NCBI GenBank assembly: GCA_030035585.1
Contig: CM057462.1
Span: 143,184,734-143,248,733 of the forward strand
Length of the DNA: 64,000 nt
From: Dugong dugon
Taxonomy: Eukaryota; Chordata; Mammalia; Sirenia; Dugongidae
Direction of reading: 5' to 3'
Shown here in pieces: positions 21,573 to 33,498 of this stretch (its first letter is position 1; every line of letters begins with the position of its first letter). The position numbers were made by a program, and so were the translations under genes. The notes under the pieces are model-generated. The model did no database searches. It saw only the letters and a program-made list of their open reading frames with translations, and was not told where the DNA came from.

Positions 21573-22922
21573 GTGTAATAAACCTATGCCTTATGGAAGA
21601 AAGGAAATTGACTATGGGAAATTCAGAAAAGCTTCTGCAAATCCTAGGAAAAAGGTAAATTTTCACATGGAGTAGAAGTATCTTTTTTATTACTTATTTA
21701 AATTAATGGATACTGAGGAAAAATAATCTTTAATATTCTCACCTGGGAATGTGGTGCATGGTAACTATATTGTAGGTGTCCAATTACACAATAATAAAAT
21801 TTCTTAAGGTTGCCAGTACTTGTTTCTATTGTATAGGGTTTTCAATTTTATCCTGCAGGTGAGTAAAATACTTTATCTTGAATTAAAAGGGCTAATAGAT
21901 TTTAAACGTGTAATTAAGTGATAGTATATATAAATGTCATAGTACAGTGCCTATTATGTATTAAACATCTTCAAAATTTTGTATTGTTATCATCTTTATC
22001 ATTATCACCATTATTAGTACAAGCACTGTTCAAAAACTCAATTGCTGTTTATTAATTTACTTTAGAATGCTTAAAAAAGAAATCAAACTAATAAGAAATA
22101 AAGCATAAGCAATGGCCACTGGTGAAATGCCAACATGAAGCAACATGTTTTTCCCCAGACTTTTATTCTGTAGGTGCATGTGAAATAGACATAAAGCTTG
22201 TGTTCATGAAATAAGGATTGGGTATGTTTCTTTTTATTTTTCTGTTAGTTTTTTTTAAACAAACTTTGTGGAATCTTCCCAGATATTCTCTCTTCAAATG
22301 TCATCCTCAAAGGTAAGAATAAATCTATCCATCTGTAAAGATTACTCCCTCTCCTGTACACATATCTGTGTTATCTTACTTACTGTGAATTATTGAGAAA
22401 GTCACAGGCACATTGCTATAAAGTGTTATAATACACAAAGCATTCCATTCTGCATGCACCAAGTACAAAACCAAAGATTTCAATTTGCAAAGGCAAGAAA
22501 CTGGATATGATGTGTGAACATATATACATTAAGTGGCATAGAAACCTACCCTTCCCCCAAAAAATAAACAGGTAATTTGAAAGTTTATATTAAGTGGTGA
22601 GAAGGGGAGATTATTGAGCAAGATACCTTAACATTAATGGCTCTTTTAGTTTATAAAGCTTACTCAGATGACTTAAAATGTTAACTTTAAAAATTTACTT
22701 CCTTAACGTTTACCTAGATAACCTAAAATACCTTTTCTTACCTAATAATTAATCAAACTATAACATTCATTTTAGATACTCTTATAAATCATTAACTAAT
22801 AACAATTACCTGATTTGAAAGTCTCACTTTGAGCTTGTCCACATTCTCATTCTTTTCCCTTAAAAATATGCACACTTATTTCTACCCCTTCCACACCAGT
22901 AAGATTGGATATAGTAGAAGTT
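21573..22922. other. Background, no gene seen
   Basis: AT-rich, no recognised repeat or coding content. Confidence 0.5.
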
Positions 22923-22933
22923 AGTTAGCACTA

Positions 22934-23266
22934 GCATGATGTTCTTCTCCAGGAACTGATCCCTTCTGAAAACAGGTCCAAAGTGTGTGAGATGTAGTCT
23001 CACCACCCTTGCTTCTAAGGAACATTCTGGCTGTACGTCTTCCAAGACAGATTTGTTCATTCTTTTGAACATCCCACTTGGTAAATTACAGGGTCAGCAA
23101 AAAAGAGGAAGACCCTCAACGAGATGGATTGACACAGTGGCTGCAACAATGGATTCAAGCATAACAATGATTGTGAGGATGGCACAGGACCGGGCAGTGT
23201 TTCGTTCTGTTGCACATACAGTCGTTATGAGTCCGAACTGACTCGACGGTACCTGATAACAGCAAC
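22934..23266 (+). mobile_element. RTE LINE fragment with 5' inversion and 11-bp target-site duplication
   Basis: The right part (about 23076-23266) is the plus-strand RTE 3' end from CTTGGTAAATTACAGGGTC to TGATAACAGCAACAG. The left part (22934-about 23074) is the immediately upstream RTE segment in the opposite orientation (reverse complement ends GGAGAAGAACATCATGC). The two parts meet without losing sequence between them. The whole is bracketed by AGTTAGCACTA at 22923-22933 and 23267-23277. This is the structure expected of twin priming during target-primed reverse transcription. Confidence 0.93.
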
Positions 23267-23277
23267 AGTTAGCACTA

Positions 23278-24639
23278 ACTTCCCTTCTTCTTCCCATAAC
23301 ATTCTTTCAGAACGCATTACTGCAAAGATATTGTAATCTTACAAACAATTATTGTAAGGAGCTTGGATAATCAAATACCAGCGTCTGCCTAGAATCATCA
23401 GAAAATCCCAGTGTATCACTTAATTATCAGACACCTCATTTGATACTGGTTTATATAATAATGGTCATTTATTGGTTTGTATTATTAGATGATTCAGACA
23501 TAAAATAGCTTTCAAAGTTTTATTGATTCAATGGCTCACTAATATTCTCAATGGCCCAGTTATTTTAATGTCTTTCAGTTCTGCCTTCAATGGTATCAAC
23601 TTCCTCAAGGGAGAATGGACAGAGGGTTCACTCTTCACAGCATACCATTCAGGAGGAGAGTAAAGTCTGGCTTCCAGTAACTATTGGAAAAGGAAGAGGA
23701 ACACTCTTTTTCAAAAACTCCTAACAAACATCTGCTCCTTTTCTCATTGTATCAATTTAGGTTAACATGCTCATTCCCAAACAATTCCAATTGGTCATAG
23801 GCATATCATATGATATTTAACTTGAGTTTGATTTCCAAAATCAAAAGATGGCAAGAAGAACAGGGTTAGACTAATTACAGCTTACCATGAGGGCTGAAGA
23901 TGAGGCTTCTCTCACCTCCCCAAACTATAAGTCTACTGCATAGTTGTGGGAGAAGCATTGAGGAGAAATTCAAAATATGTAGTAATCCAGAATTACATAA
24001 TCCAAGGAAGATAACATAAGTCTAATTTTTCAAATGATTGAAATACGGGATCAGTTTAGGCTACTGTAGACTCTAACAAGGGATCTCGAAGTCTTTCCAT
24101 CTATTCGAAGCTGCTATTGCTGCTTCATCTATGAAGTGTGAATCTTGGAAACTACCTATTCCATTTCCTGCAATAGATAGGCTAAAATCTCCTGTAAAGT
24201 CAATAATTTAGGCTGCTGTTTTTGACTAAAAATCTCAAGATCCTGTCTATAAGTGCTCAGCTGCAATACTAATTAGTTACAGCTTCAAGTGAAAGAAACA
24301 CAACTTATACAATCTTTATGCATAAAGGATACTAATCATTTTAAACATTATACATTCATGTTATCAGATATTTACTTATCATTTCCCCTTTCTCAGAACT
24401 CCCTAGAGCATACGAACTTCCTAAAAGAGAAAATATCTCTAGGAAACATGGGACCTAGAAAACTATAATTCACCACTACAGAAAGTTGTTGCAAATTCCC
24501 AGAATGATGGTGAGAGAGATTTTTGGATAAAAGCGTTCAAAAGAAAAGATATTTAAAAAAAAAAGACAAACTTATCTTTAAAAAAATCAAGAACCACCTA
24601 ATTGGGAATAAAATGGGGAAAACACATAAACTTGCATAT
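23278..24639. other. Background, no gene seen
   Basis: No recognised repeat or coding sequence. Confidence 0.5.
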
Positions 24640-24680
24640 TGGATAGAAAGGTAGCTAGCTAGGTAGAGACAGAGAGATAG

Positions 24681-25128
24681 CTGCCATGGAGTCATCTCCA
24701 CTCATGATGACCCTGTGCACAACAGAAGGAAACATTGCCCGGACCTGCATCATCTTCACAAATGTCTGCAAGTTAGAGTGCCGCATAGTGGCTATTGTGC
24801 CAGTAGATCTTTCTGAGGGTCTCCCTCACCCTTGCTGGTCCTCTATTTCACCAAACATTATGTCCTTCTCCTGCGATTGATCTCTCCTGATGATGTGTCC
24901 AAAAGAGCGTCAGACAATGTTCTGTTGTGATCCACAAGGCTTTCATTGGCTAACTTCCATAATAAATCATCAGGCCTTTCTTCCTAGTCAATCTTAGTCT
25001 GGAAGCTTCACTGAAACCTGTCCACCATGGATGACTTTGCTGGTATTTGAAGTATCAGTGACACAGCTTTCAGAATCACACCGACATGCAAACCACCACA
25101 GTACACGAAACTGACAGATGGGTGCTGG
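24681..25128 (-). mobile_element. Internally deleted RTE derivative (about 450 bp), minus strand
   Basis: Second copy of the family described at 8464-8900, with the same 5' region (CACCCATCTGTCAGTTTCG on the minus strand), the same join (ACATTGTCTGACGCTCTTTT region, about 24900-24925) and the same RTE-like 3' part. Its tail is again a TAGC/GATA-type tetranucleotide stretch (24647-24680) rather than the CAA repeats of the parent RTE. Confidence 0.85.
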
Positions 25129-25239
25129 AATCAGCATACTACAGATGAAGAAATACTAATGGCCAATTAACATATGAAATGATGCTCAAACTCATTAGTT
25201 ACTGGAAAATAGTTTTAATGAAAAAATAAGGGAAACTTA

Positions 25240-25376
25240 GATTGACCCAATAGCTACAACAATGGAGTCAAACGTACGAACAATCTTAAAAATGATGCAG
25301 GACAGAGAAAACTTTTGTTTCATTATAATTAAGGTTGACATGAGTCAGAGTCTACTGGACGGCCACTAACAACAAC
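25240..25376 (+). mobile_element. RTE LINE 3' scrap, plus strand
   Basis: Last 137 bp of RTE: GATTGACCCAATAGCTACAA, ATGATGCAGGACAGAG and the tail GGCCACTAACAACAAC. Strongly 5'-truncated. Confidence 0.85.
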
Positions 25377-28300
25377 TCTAATTTTAAACATTTTATTCAC
25401 TGGTTTAGTGCATTTTGAATTAATTAAATAATTTCTAAGTTCCTGTCCCCATCTAACATTCAATGATTCTTAAGTTTTTGTTGGTGAATTTAGTAAAGAT
25501 CTCTGGATCATAAATGATTGCTTTGAGGTGCTAATTTATATTATTTTCTCTAATTTTTCCCAGTATCTGATAAAAAATATCTCACCTAAATATGTATGAA
25601 TTTGTTAATGTATCATTTTCAGAAAAGTGAATTTTTCACTGTTACTACTGTGAATATGCACTTATAATACCATTACATATTTTGCATTGTCTCCTGTGGT
25701 GGAAGCTGAAATTCTGGGACTAATCTATCATTAATAGAGCACCCTTATGTTTTGTTTATAAATTTACAGTTCTGTCAATTAAAGCTGTCAAGTAGAGCAC
25801 ACCCTGTTGCTTTGGGGAATACTGAACTTTCTTGTCTTTAAAAATTATTTTATTATGAATTGAATAGTTACAGAGACTGTTTGTAGAATATGATCTAAAG
25901 ACTAAAAATACAATGAACATCCACTTACCCATCAGTCACTTTACAAAATGAAATATAAATCATGAAGGCCTATGCATGACTGTTTCCTGATCTCATCCCT
26001 TTCCTCATATCTGAGAAAATTGTACTCCAGAATTTTAAATGTATTGTTCATTTATGGAAGTAAATCCCATCTTTCTACTTTCCAGATTTTGCTCTTAAGT
26101 AAGGCCCTTTCTTTTTTCTATCTCATATTATAATACAATTTTTCTGAGAAAGATATCAAATATTGTGTACATTACATTCATCACTGAGTTAGTTACGCAT
26201 CAAGTGCTCCATATATGCTGGCTAGTGATAATGGTTGTATTAGTAACAGTACTGGAATTATTCCAAAAAGAATAAAAGTAGAATTAGTCACACACTTTCC
26301 TTCCCTGCAATATTTTAGAAATAATTCTGGATTTATGGATTCAGTGTTTTAAGTCCCTAGTTTTCACTGTCTTCTGTTTTTTGGGGGCTCCTCCAGCCCC
26401 ACAGTATAAGCGGTTTCTGCAAGAGCACTGCTGTCTTTACAAAACCTTGACCCTTAGGGTACATTGTTTCTTCATCATCAATAGGAAATTAAGAATGCTA
26501 TGAAGGTTTTTAGCTCTTATCTGAGATTCCTCCTGAGTGAACCTGAATAAACACAGAGAGAGAGAGAGAACAAGATAACTACTATGGCAAAATGAGCATT
26601 TTTCACCTAACGTTTAGTAGAAGGCAGGAATAAAGAGGACTTGGCAATCAAGGTAGCATGAGCATGACAAAAGACCCAGTAACTGTGAAGTTAGCAATAG
26701 GCAGTGCCTAAAACTGTTAAAAAATAAACATTCTGATAAACATGCAGAGCATAGTGTCAGATTGCTATGAGAGCAATACAAATGAAAAATCCTCATGTGT
26801 TCAGCTCCAAGGTGTGCTAGACCCTTGACTCTATGACCATTGGTGCTCAGTGGGTCTGGAATTCTTACTTCCATCACTTTAAGGAGATAGAAAATGGATG
26901 GATATAGTGTACAAGGAACTGATCCAGCCAACTGGCATCTCTTCGTAGGTGTCCCACAGTCTAAATTTCTGTGTGCAATAGGGCATTGAAAGCTCAGGTT
27001 CTTCAGTTTCAAGTTCAGTTTAGTAAGTAGACATTCTGATAGTGGGTGACACCTGGATGCTGATGTGCACCATCCCAATATTTACAATTTGTTCATTTAG
27101 AGCAGATCTGAGGTCAACACTGATAACACACCTGACATAGTGTTTAGGATTTAGTGCATATGTTTAACCTATTTACACCTTAATTCATTTAAGAAATATT
27201 TAGCCAAGCCTAGTACTTACTAGACTTCTTTTGTGCATCAGAAATATAGTTGAGTCAGACTGAGTAGGATTGTGTCCATATATAGCTTAAGGTTTAGCAT
27301 CAAAGACCAATAATTAATATTAAAAAGGCAATTGCAATGCAGTCTCGATTACCAGGATGATTGGGATGATTACCAGAGTATCTGACGTCAGATCTTTCAA
27401 GTTGCAAATTACTCAAGGCAGAAGCTCATTCTTCGGAATTAGACAAACATGAGTTAATTTGTGCGGGGATAAAGATCAGTAGAGACTGGGATGCTCAGGT
27501 TTCACCCCAAGTACAGAGATACCAGGCTACAGAAGTTAGACAAATTCCAGATTCAACTGGAAACCTAATAGCCTCACTGCTTCATTCATGTCACACAGAC
27601 TTAGAAGGATAGAGTGTAGATATCAGTCCCCTAATTACAAAGTCAGTATAAGGTTTCAGGCACTGAAGTTTTAAGGTTGACGTAAATTTATAACATACTC
27701 CTAATTTGCAGGAGCTGTAGCAGCCAGGAATCAGAAGGGGGCAGCAAAGAGCTATCTGGATCAGATATCCTCCAACTCGGAAAAATGGAGAAAGGATATT
27801 AATTCAGCATGGATTAAGTTAACAGGAAAATGTTATTCCAAACCAATATGAAATCACATCAGAGTTATAAACTGAAGGTCACTTTCAGGATCTACCTCTG
27901 ACCTCCAAGACATGATTCTGTCTTGGTTTTCTCCCTATTTCTCTGAACTTTCCTGAGTTTTCTTTCCTGAATCTTTTTTCTCTAGGCATTCATTAAATAC
28001 TTGTTTTCTAGGATGCAGCCTTGCTCTATTTTATTTTTACTTTCCATACTCTCCATCTCTTTATTTTAATCTATATCCTCTCATTCACTTCCACAGTAAT
28101 AATTACCATCCATATGCCAAGGGAGCTTCTGCTAACGCTTAAGACAGTCTTGGTGTCAACAAAAAAAATGTGCTGCCTCTTGGCAGATAGATTTCAAATA
28201 GCTACCCTCGTCAACAACTTAAAAAGGCTCTTTTTTCTCCAGGTATGCAATCTCTATTAGGGTTAACAACATGGTAGTCAAACTGAGGGCTGTATTTTAA

Positions 28301-28399
28301 CCATCTCTCTCATTCTCTCATCCAGGGCACATCTTATAAAACATAAAATTCAGCTATATGCTAAGAATTTAAAATCCCTATAACTAGTCACTCTCCCAA
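25377..28399. other. Background of 3 kb, no gene recognised
   Basis: Largest stretch without a clear transposon. It contains the longest non-LINE open frame in the window (26614-27078, minus, 154 codons; see findings), an AG microsatellite at 26556-26569 and a 14-bp palindrome with a CRE core at 27380-27393. None amounts to a gene. Confidence 0.5.
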
Positions 28400-29386
28400 T
28401 ACCTACACTTTGTAACTATCTCCCAACTGGACATTTCCACCAGCATGAGTGGCAGGCATGTTGAAAACAAAAAACAATCTCATTACCTTTGACCAAAAAT
28501 GCATATCTACTTCAACTTCCTTCCACCTGGTTGATCATGACTCCTTATAGCTGGTCTACCAAGGTAGAATGCTCTTATTTGCCACTTTCTCTTAACTTCA
28601 CCTCATAAATGTAAATGACTCCTTAACCCTGTCACTCTTTCCCTTTTAATCTTCTTCTTAGACTGGATTACACTTGTTCTCTCACTTTTGTCACACATCA
28701 TTTAATTCCCAAACCATTGGCACCTGGTTTTCTGACCCACATTTCCAAAAAAACAACTCTCTGTGGTATGGCCTCTCTATTGCTACATCCAGTGCACACT
28801 TTCTAGTCCTTACCCTATTTGTTTTTGCAGTATTTGAAAATACTCACCTTATCTTGTTCGAAATCCTCTAGTATTGACTTTAAGGTTGTCATCTGTCATC
28901 TTTGTTTCTCCTATTACATCTTCTGTCATTTTTTATTTCTCTTTTTGTGGTTTCAATGTTACACTAATTATAAGTAAATATTGGTATTCAGGAGGAGTTA
29001 GTTCTCGGCCTTCCAACCTTTCTATATATGCCCTCTCTCTGTGTGCTATGGTCACATCCATGGCTTTAACTACTACCTGTTTTCTATTGACTCCCAAAAT
29101 GTGCACCTGTATTCACATATCTTACCAACATCTTCACTTAGAAGTCCCTACTCAGGTAACTCAAAATTACCATGTTCAAAATTTAATATAGTATTTTCTT
29201 TCCTCAATATTATATTTCTTGGATTATAAATAGCAGAGCCACTCACCCACTGCACAAGTCTGAATGTTGGAAGTCATCTGTGATGTCTTGCTCTGTCTCT
29301 TCTTTTCAACCCACACAGTCAATTCTCTTCTTTCATTTATCTTCAAAAATACTAATATCCTTCTCACAAACCTCTTTAATGACCTT

Positions 29387-29561
29387 CTTGTTGTTGCTGC
29401 TGTTAGGTGCCTATCAAGTAGATTTTTGACTTATAACAACCCAATGTGACAAAGTAGAACTGTCTCATGGGATTTTCCAGATTGTACTGTTTACAGAAGC
29501 AGATCGACAGGTCTTTCTCCCTTGGAGCAGCACTTAAATATTATGCCACCAGTGCTCCTTC
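29387..29561 (-). mobile_element. AfroSINE-type SINE, 10-bp target-site duplication
   Basis: Tail (TTGTTGTTGCTGCTGTTAGG) left, head (TGCCACCAGTGCTCC) right. TAATGACCTT is duplicated at 29377-29386 and 29562-29571. The tail resembles RTE more than other SINE copies do (GTTAGGTGCC). Confidence 0.92.
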
Positions 29562-29899
29562 TAATGACCTTAAACTTATCATTTATTCTTCAGATTGTTA
29601 CAATAAAACTCCTAATATTCAGTTTTACCCTACTTTTATCTATTCTATCAAAGCTTTCTACAATGTAAATGTGATCAATGCATTTCTCTTTAGTTGTTCC
29701 ATAGAATCTATATGAAAATGTGAAAAATCTGTCAGAGGTTCATTATTTTGCTCTCCACATATTCCTCCAGCTGAAGTGCTCACCTCACTGCCCTTTCCAT
29801 GTACTTCTCTCCAAGTATACTAACAAAAACAAGTTTAATGAGAATAAAATAGTAATAATGGCAAATATTTAGTATTTAATTAATATTTACTATGTGCCA

Positions 29900-30051
29900 G
29901 GAAACCCTGGTGGCATAGTGGTTAAGAACTATGGCTGTTAACTAAAAGGTTGGCAGTTTGAATCCACCAGGCTCTCCTTGGAAACACTATGCGGCAGTTC
30001 TACTCTGTCGTATGGGGTCAATATGAATCAGAATCGACCTGATGGCAACAG
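29900..30051 (+). mobile_element. AfroSINE-type SINE, 9-bp target-site duplication
   Basis: Well-preserved plus-strand SINE beginning GGAAACCCTGGTGGCATAGT and ending GACCTGATGGCAACAG. TATGTGCCA is duplicated at 29891-29899 and 30052-30060, so the SINE split older repeat sequence. Confidence 0.95.
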
Positions 30052-30191
30052 TATGTGCCAAGTACTGCAGTTTCCTAAATATATCAGGATCTTTTTTGCC
30101 TCTTGTCTTTGTGCTGAATATTTCTTCTTTCTGGAATCCTACTGCATACTTTCAACTTACCAAATCCTATTCTTCAAAACAGGTGCAATCT

Positions 30192-30775
30192 TAGTTCCCT
30201 AATGTTGTAGCAGAAATACCAGAAGTGGTTGACCTTAAAGAACAGAAATTGGTTTTATCACAGTTTAGGAGGCTTTTGTTGTTGCTTTGTGCTCTGTAGT
30301 CTGTTCTGACTCCTGGTGACCCTACAGGTCAAAGCAGAACTGCCCCATAGGGTTTTTGAGGCTGAAATCTTTAACGGAGAATATTGCCAGGTCTTTTCTT
30401 CCAGTTTGATTAGCAGCCAAGCACTTAACATTTCATTACCAGGGCTCCTTCAGAATTCAGAGCCCCAGCTATAGAGAAAGATTTTCTCTCTGTCCTTTCT
30501 GGAGACAGATCCTGCTCTCAGCTTCTAAAGCCCCTGTGTTCCTCAGTTCCTTGGTGATCTTCACATGGGCTTCTGTCTTCTCCTTTATGCTAGCTTATTT
30601 CTGGGTCCATGCTGCTCCTTATATCATTCAGAAGTGGTTAGATTTAGGACACATCCTGCACCAGTAAGACCTCATTAACATAACAAAGAAAACCCGACCC
30701 AAATGGGATCACATCCACAGGCACAGGGGTTAGGACTTCAAAGCATATTTTTGAGAACATAATTCAATTTTCAAC
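30192..30775 (+). repeat. Unclassified interspersed repeat, copy B, split by a SINE
   Basis: Second copy of the repeat at 12655-13155, in the same orientation. Starts near CTTAGTTCCCTAATGTTG, is broken by the SINE at 30277-30448, and resumes at CAGAATTCAGAGCCCCAGC. It ends near CATATTTTTGAGAACATAAT. Differences from copy A are many, so the two insertions are old. Confidence 0.6.
30277..30448 (-). mobile_element. AfroSINE-type SINE nested in an older repeat
   Basis: Tail (TGTTGTTGCTTTGTGCTCTG) left and head (ATTACCAGGGCTCC) right, longer body variant. It interrupts the unclassified repeat, which continues on both sides. Confidence 0.9.
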
Positions 30776-31022
30776 AAGTGTCAACTCTCCAGAGATTGCA
30801 TGTGCTTATCTTTGTTCTCATGGTATATTATGCATAATCTTGTCTTAAAACCATTAAAATATGCTAATAATACCATCAGATTATAATTGTAAAATGGGCA
30901 AAACTCAAGATTTAAAGTCAGTCAAACTAACAATTTATTCAATCAAATCAGTGCTATATCATTTAAATTTGGCACACATTGGTAGATAATTTAAGGGCCC
31001 CTAAGTATAATTTTTCAGCAAC
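30776..31022. other. Short background stretch
   Basis: AT-rich; nothing recognised. Confidence 0.4.
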
Positions 31023-33286
31023 ATAAATGGCGCCCATACACGTGGACCTTGCTGGATGGAACACACAGGAATCAAATCAACTACATCTGTGGAAAGAGAC
31101 ATTGAAGAAGCTCATCATCATCAGTCAGAACAAGGCCAGGAGCTAAATGCAGAACAGACCATTAATTGTTCATATGCAAGCTCAAGTCGAAGCTGAAGAA
31201 AATTAAAATAAGTCCACGAGAGCCAAGTTATGTCCTTGAGTGTATCCCACCTGAATTTAGAGACCACCTCAAGAACATATTTGATGCATTGAACACTGAT
31301 GACCAAACACCAAGTGAGTTGTGAGATGACATCAGGGCATCATACATGAAGAAATCAAAAGGTCAATAATAAGACAGGAAAGAAAGAAAAGACCAAAACA
31401 GAAGTCAGAAGAGACTCTGAAACTTGCTCTTGACTGTAGAGTAATGAAGGAGAACAGAAGAAATGTTGAAGAAAAGAGCTAAATGGAAGATTTCAAAAGG
31501 TGACACGAGAAGACAAAGTAGAATATTATAGTGAAATGTGCAAAGACCTGCAGTTAGAAAACTAAAAGGGAAGAACACTCTTGGCATTTCTCAAACTGAG
31601 AGAAGTGAAGAAAAAATTCAAGTCTCAAGTTGCAATACTGAAGTATTCTATGGGCAAAATATTGAATGACACAGGAAGCATCAAAAGAAAATAGGAATAC
31701 ACAGATTTACTGTACCAAAAGAATTGCTCAACATTCAACAATTTTATGAGGTACAATACGATCAAGAACTGATGGTACTGAAGAAAGATGTCCAAGCTGC
31801 ACTGAAGGCATTGGCGAAAAACAAGACTCTAGGAACTGATAGAACACTAATTGAGATGATTCGACAAATGATGCAACACTGGAAGCGCTTACTATTCTAT
31901 GTCAAGAAATTTGGAAGACAACTACCTGGCCAACAGACTGAAAAGGATCCATATTTGCGTCTCTTCCTAAGAAAGTGATCCAACAGAATGCAGAAATTAT
32001 GAAACATCATTAATTATCAAATGTCATTAATATTACATACAAATAAAATTTTGCTGAAGATAATTCAAAAATGGTTGAGGTAGTACATCAAAAAGGAACT
32101 ACCAGAAATTAAAGCAGGATTCAGAGGAGGATGCGGAATGAGGGATGTAATTGCTGATGTCATATGGATCATGACTGAAGGAGGAGAATAACAGAAATAT
32201 GTTTACTTGCATTTTATTGATTGCAAAAAGGCATTTGACTGTGTAGATCATAAAAAATTATAAATAACATTGTGAAGAATGGGAACTGCAGAACACTTAT
32301 TGTGAGGAACCTGTACATTTACCAAGAAGCAGTCTTTCAAACAGAACAAAGACATACTGCATAGTTTAAAATCAGGAAAGGGGTGTGTCAGAGTTTTATC
32401 CTTTCACCATAATTTATGCTGAGTAAATAATCAGGGAAGCTGGACTATATGAAGACAAACTTGGCATCAGGATAGGAAGAAAACTCACTAACCACCCTCT
32501 ATATCCAAATGGCACAACCTTGCTTGCTGAAAGTGAAGAGGACTGAAAGCACTTACTGATGAAGATCAAAGACTATAACCTTCAGTATGAATTACACCTT
32601 AATATAAAGAAAACAAAAATCTTCACAACTGAACCAATAAGCAACACCAGGATAAATGGAGAAAATACTGAAGTTGTCAAGAATTTCATTTTAGTTGGTT
32701 TCACGATCAACACCCAAGGAAGCAGCAGTCAAGAAATCAAACGATGGAGTGCATTAGGCAATCTTCTGCAAAAGACCTCTTTAAAGTGTTAAAAAAAAAT
32801 GCAAAGATGTCACTGTGAGGACAAAGGTGCACCTGCTTCAAGCCATGGTATTTTCAATCGCCTAACATGCATGGGAAAACTGGACAATAAGTAAGGAAGA
32901 CGGAGGAAGAATTGATGCATTTGAATTATGGTGTTGGTGAAGAATATTGAAGATACCATGGATTTCCAGAAGAACGAAAAAATCTGTCTTGGAAGCAGTA
33001 CAGCCAGAATGCTCCTTAGAAGGGAGGATGGTGAGATTTCGTTTCACTTACTTTGTGCATGTTATCCGGAGGGACCAGTCTCTGGAGAAGGAAGTTTGCT
33101 TGTTAAAGTAAATGGTCAGGGAAAAGAGGAAGACCCTCAATGACATGGATTGATGCCCTGGTTGCAAGAATGGGCTCAGACATATCAAGGATTGTGAGGA
33201 CGGCACAGGACCCGATAGCATTTGGCTCTATTATACATAGAATTGCTATGAGTTGTAACCAACTGCATGGCATCTAGCAACAACAG
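31023..33286 (+). mobile_element. RTE LINE, longest copy in the window (2.26 kb), 5'-truncated
   Basis: Begins within the region between endonuclease and reverse transcriptase (GCGCCCATACACGTGGACC) and runs to the tail CATCTAGCAACAACAGC. The endonuclease and 5' UTR are missing, but a matching 5' part is seen separately at 41697-42432. A SINE follows 14 bases later. It contains the donor of the 67-bp copy found at 33667-33733. Confidence 0.93.
31230..32870 (+). pseudogene. RTE ORF2 remnant: linker and reverse transcriptase
   Basis: Broken coding sequence of the RTE polymerase. The longest open pieces are 31724-31978 (MVLKKDVQAALKALAKNKT, the linker before the fingers domain) and 32559-32792 (LHLNIKKTKIFTTEPIS, thumb side). 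Between them the polymerase start is readable around 32212-32250 as HFIDCKKAFDCVDH, carrying the first catalytic Asp. The active-site box near 32500 has degraded: the text TATCCAAATGGCACAACC replaces the TATGCAGATGACACAACC form, so the YADD pair is lost. Multiple stops and frameshifts; certainly non-functional. Confidence 0.88.
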
Positions 33287-33299
33287 CAAAATAATTGAT

Positions 33300-33485
33300 G
33301 GAGCCCTGGTAGCATAATTGTTAAGTGCTCAGCTAATAACTGAAAGGTTGGCATTTCAAACCGACTCAGTTGCTCTGTAGAAGAAAGACCTGGAGATCTG
33401 CTCGTGTAAAGATAGGGATAGTGCTACTCTGTCACGTGGGGTCACTATGAGTTGAAATTGACTCAATGGTTTCTCACAACAACAA
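33300..33485 (+). mobile_element. AfroSINE-type SINE, plus strand
   Basis: Starts GGAGCCCTGGTAGCATAATT, longer body variant (GAAGAAAGACCTGGAGATCT), tail (CACTATGAGTTGAAATTGAC) ending in AACAACAAC, an RTE-style CAA tail. Confidence 0.9.
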
Positions 33486-33498
33486 CAAATATAAATGA

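Larger units (their letters stand above)
28400..30190 (+). mobile_element. Decayed L2 LINE, plus strand, with two SINE insertions
   Basis: Patches match the mammalian L2 3' half in order: a CCAACTGGACATTTCCACC block (28423-28441), CATGTTCAAAATTTAAT (29171-29187), a GAAGTCATCTGTGATGTCTT block (29270-29289), CCTCCAGCTGAAG and CACTGCCCTTTCC (about 29766-29799), and TGCTGAATATTTCTTCTTTC (30112-30131). Interrupted by SINEs at 29387-29561 and 29900-30051. The 105-codon frame at 28874-29191 lies inside it and lacks an intact reverse transcriptase motif. Strongly diverged, so the boundaries are soft. Confidence 0.5.

Noticed and set aside
28021-29229. Run of plus-strand frames that could be exons
   Set aside because: No splice-site pattern or conserved domain; much of it overlaps L2-like sequence, and the frames are rich in Phe, Leu and Ser as expected of T-rich DNA.
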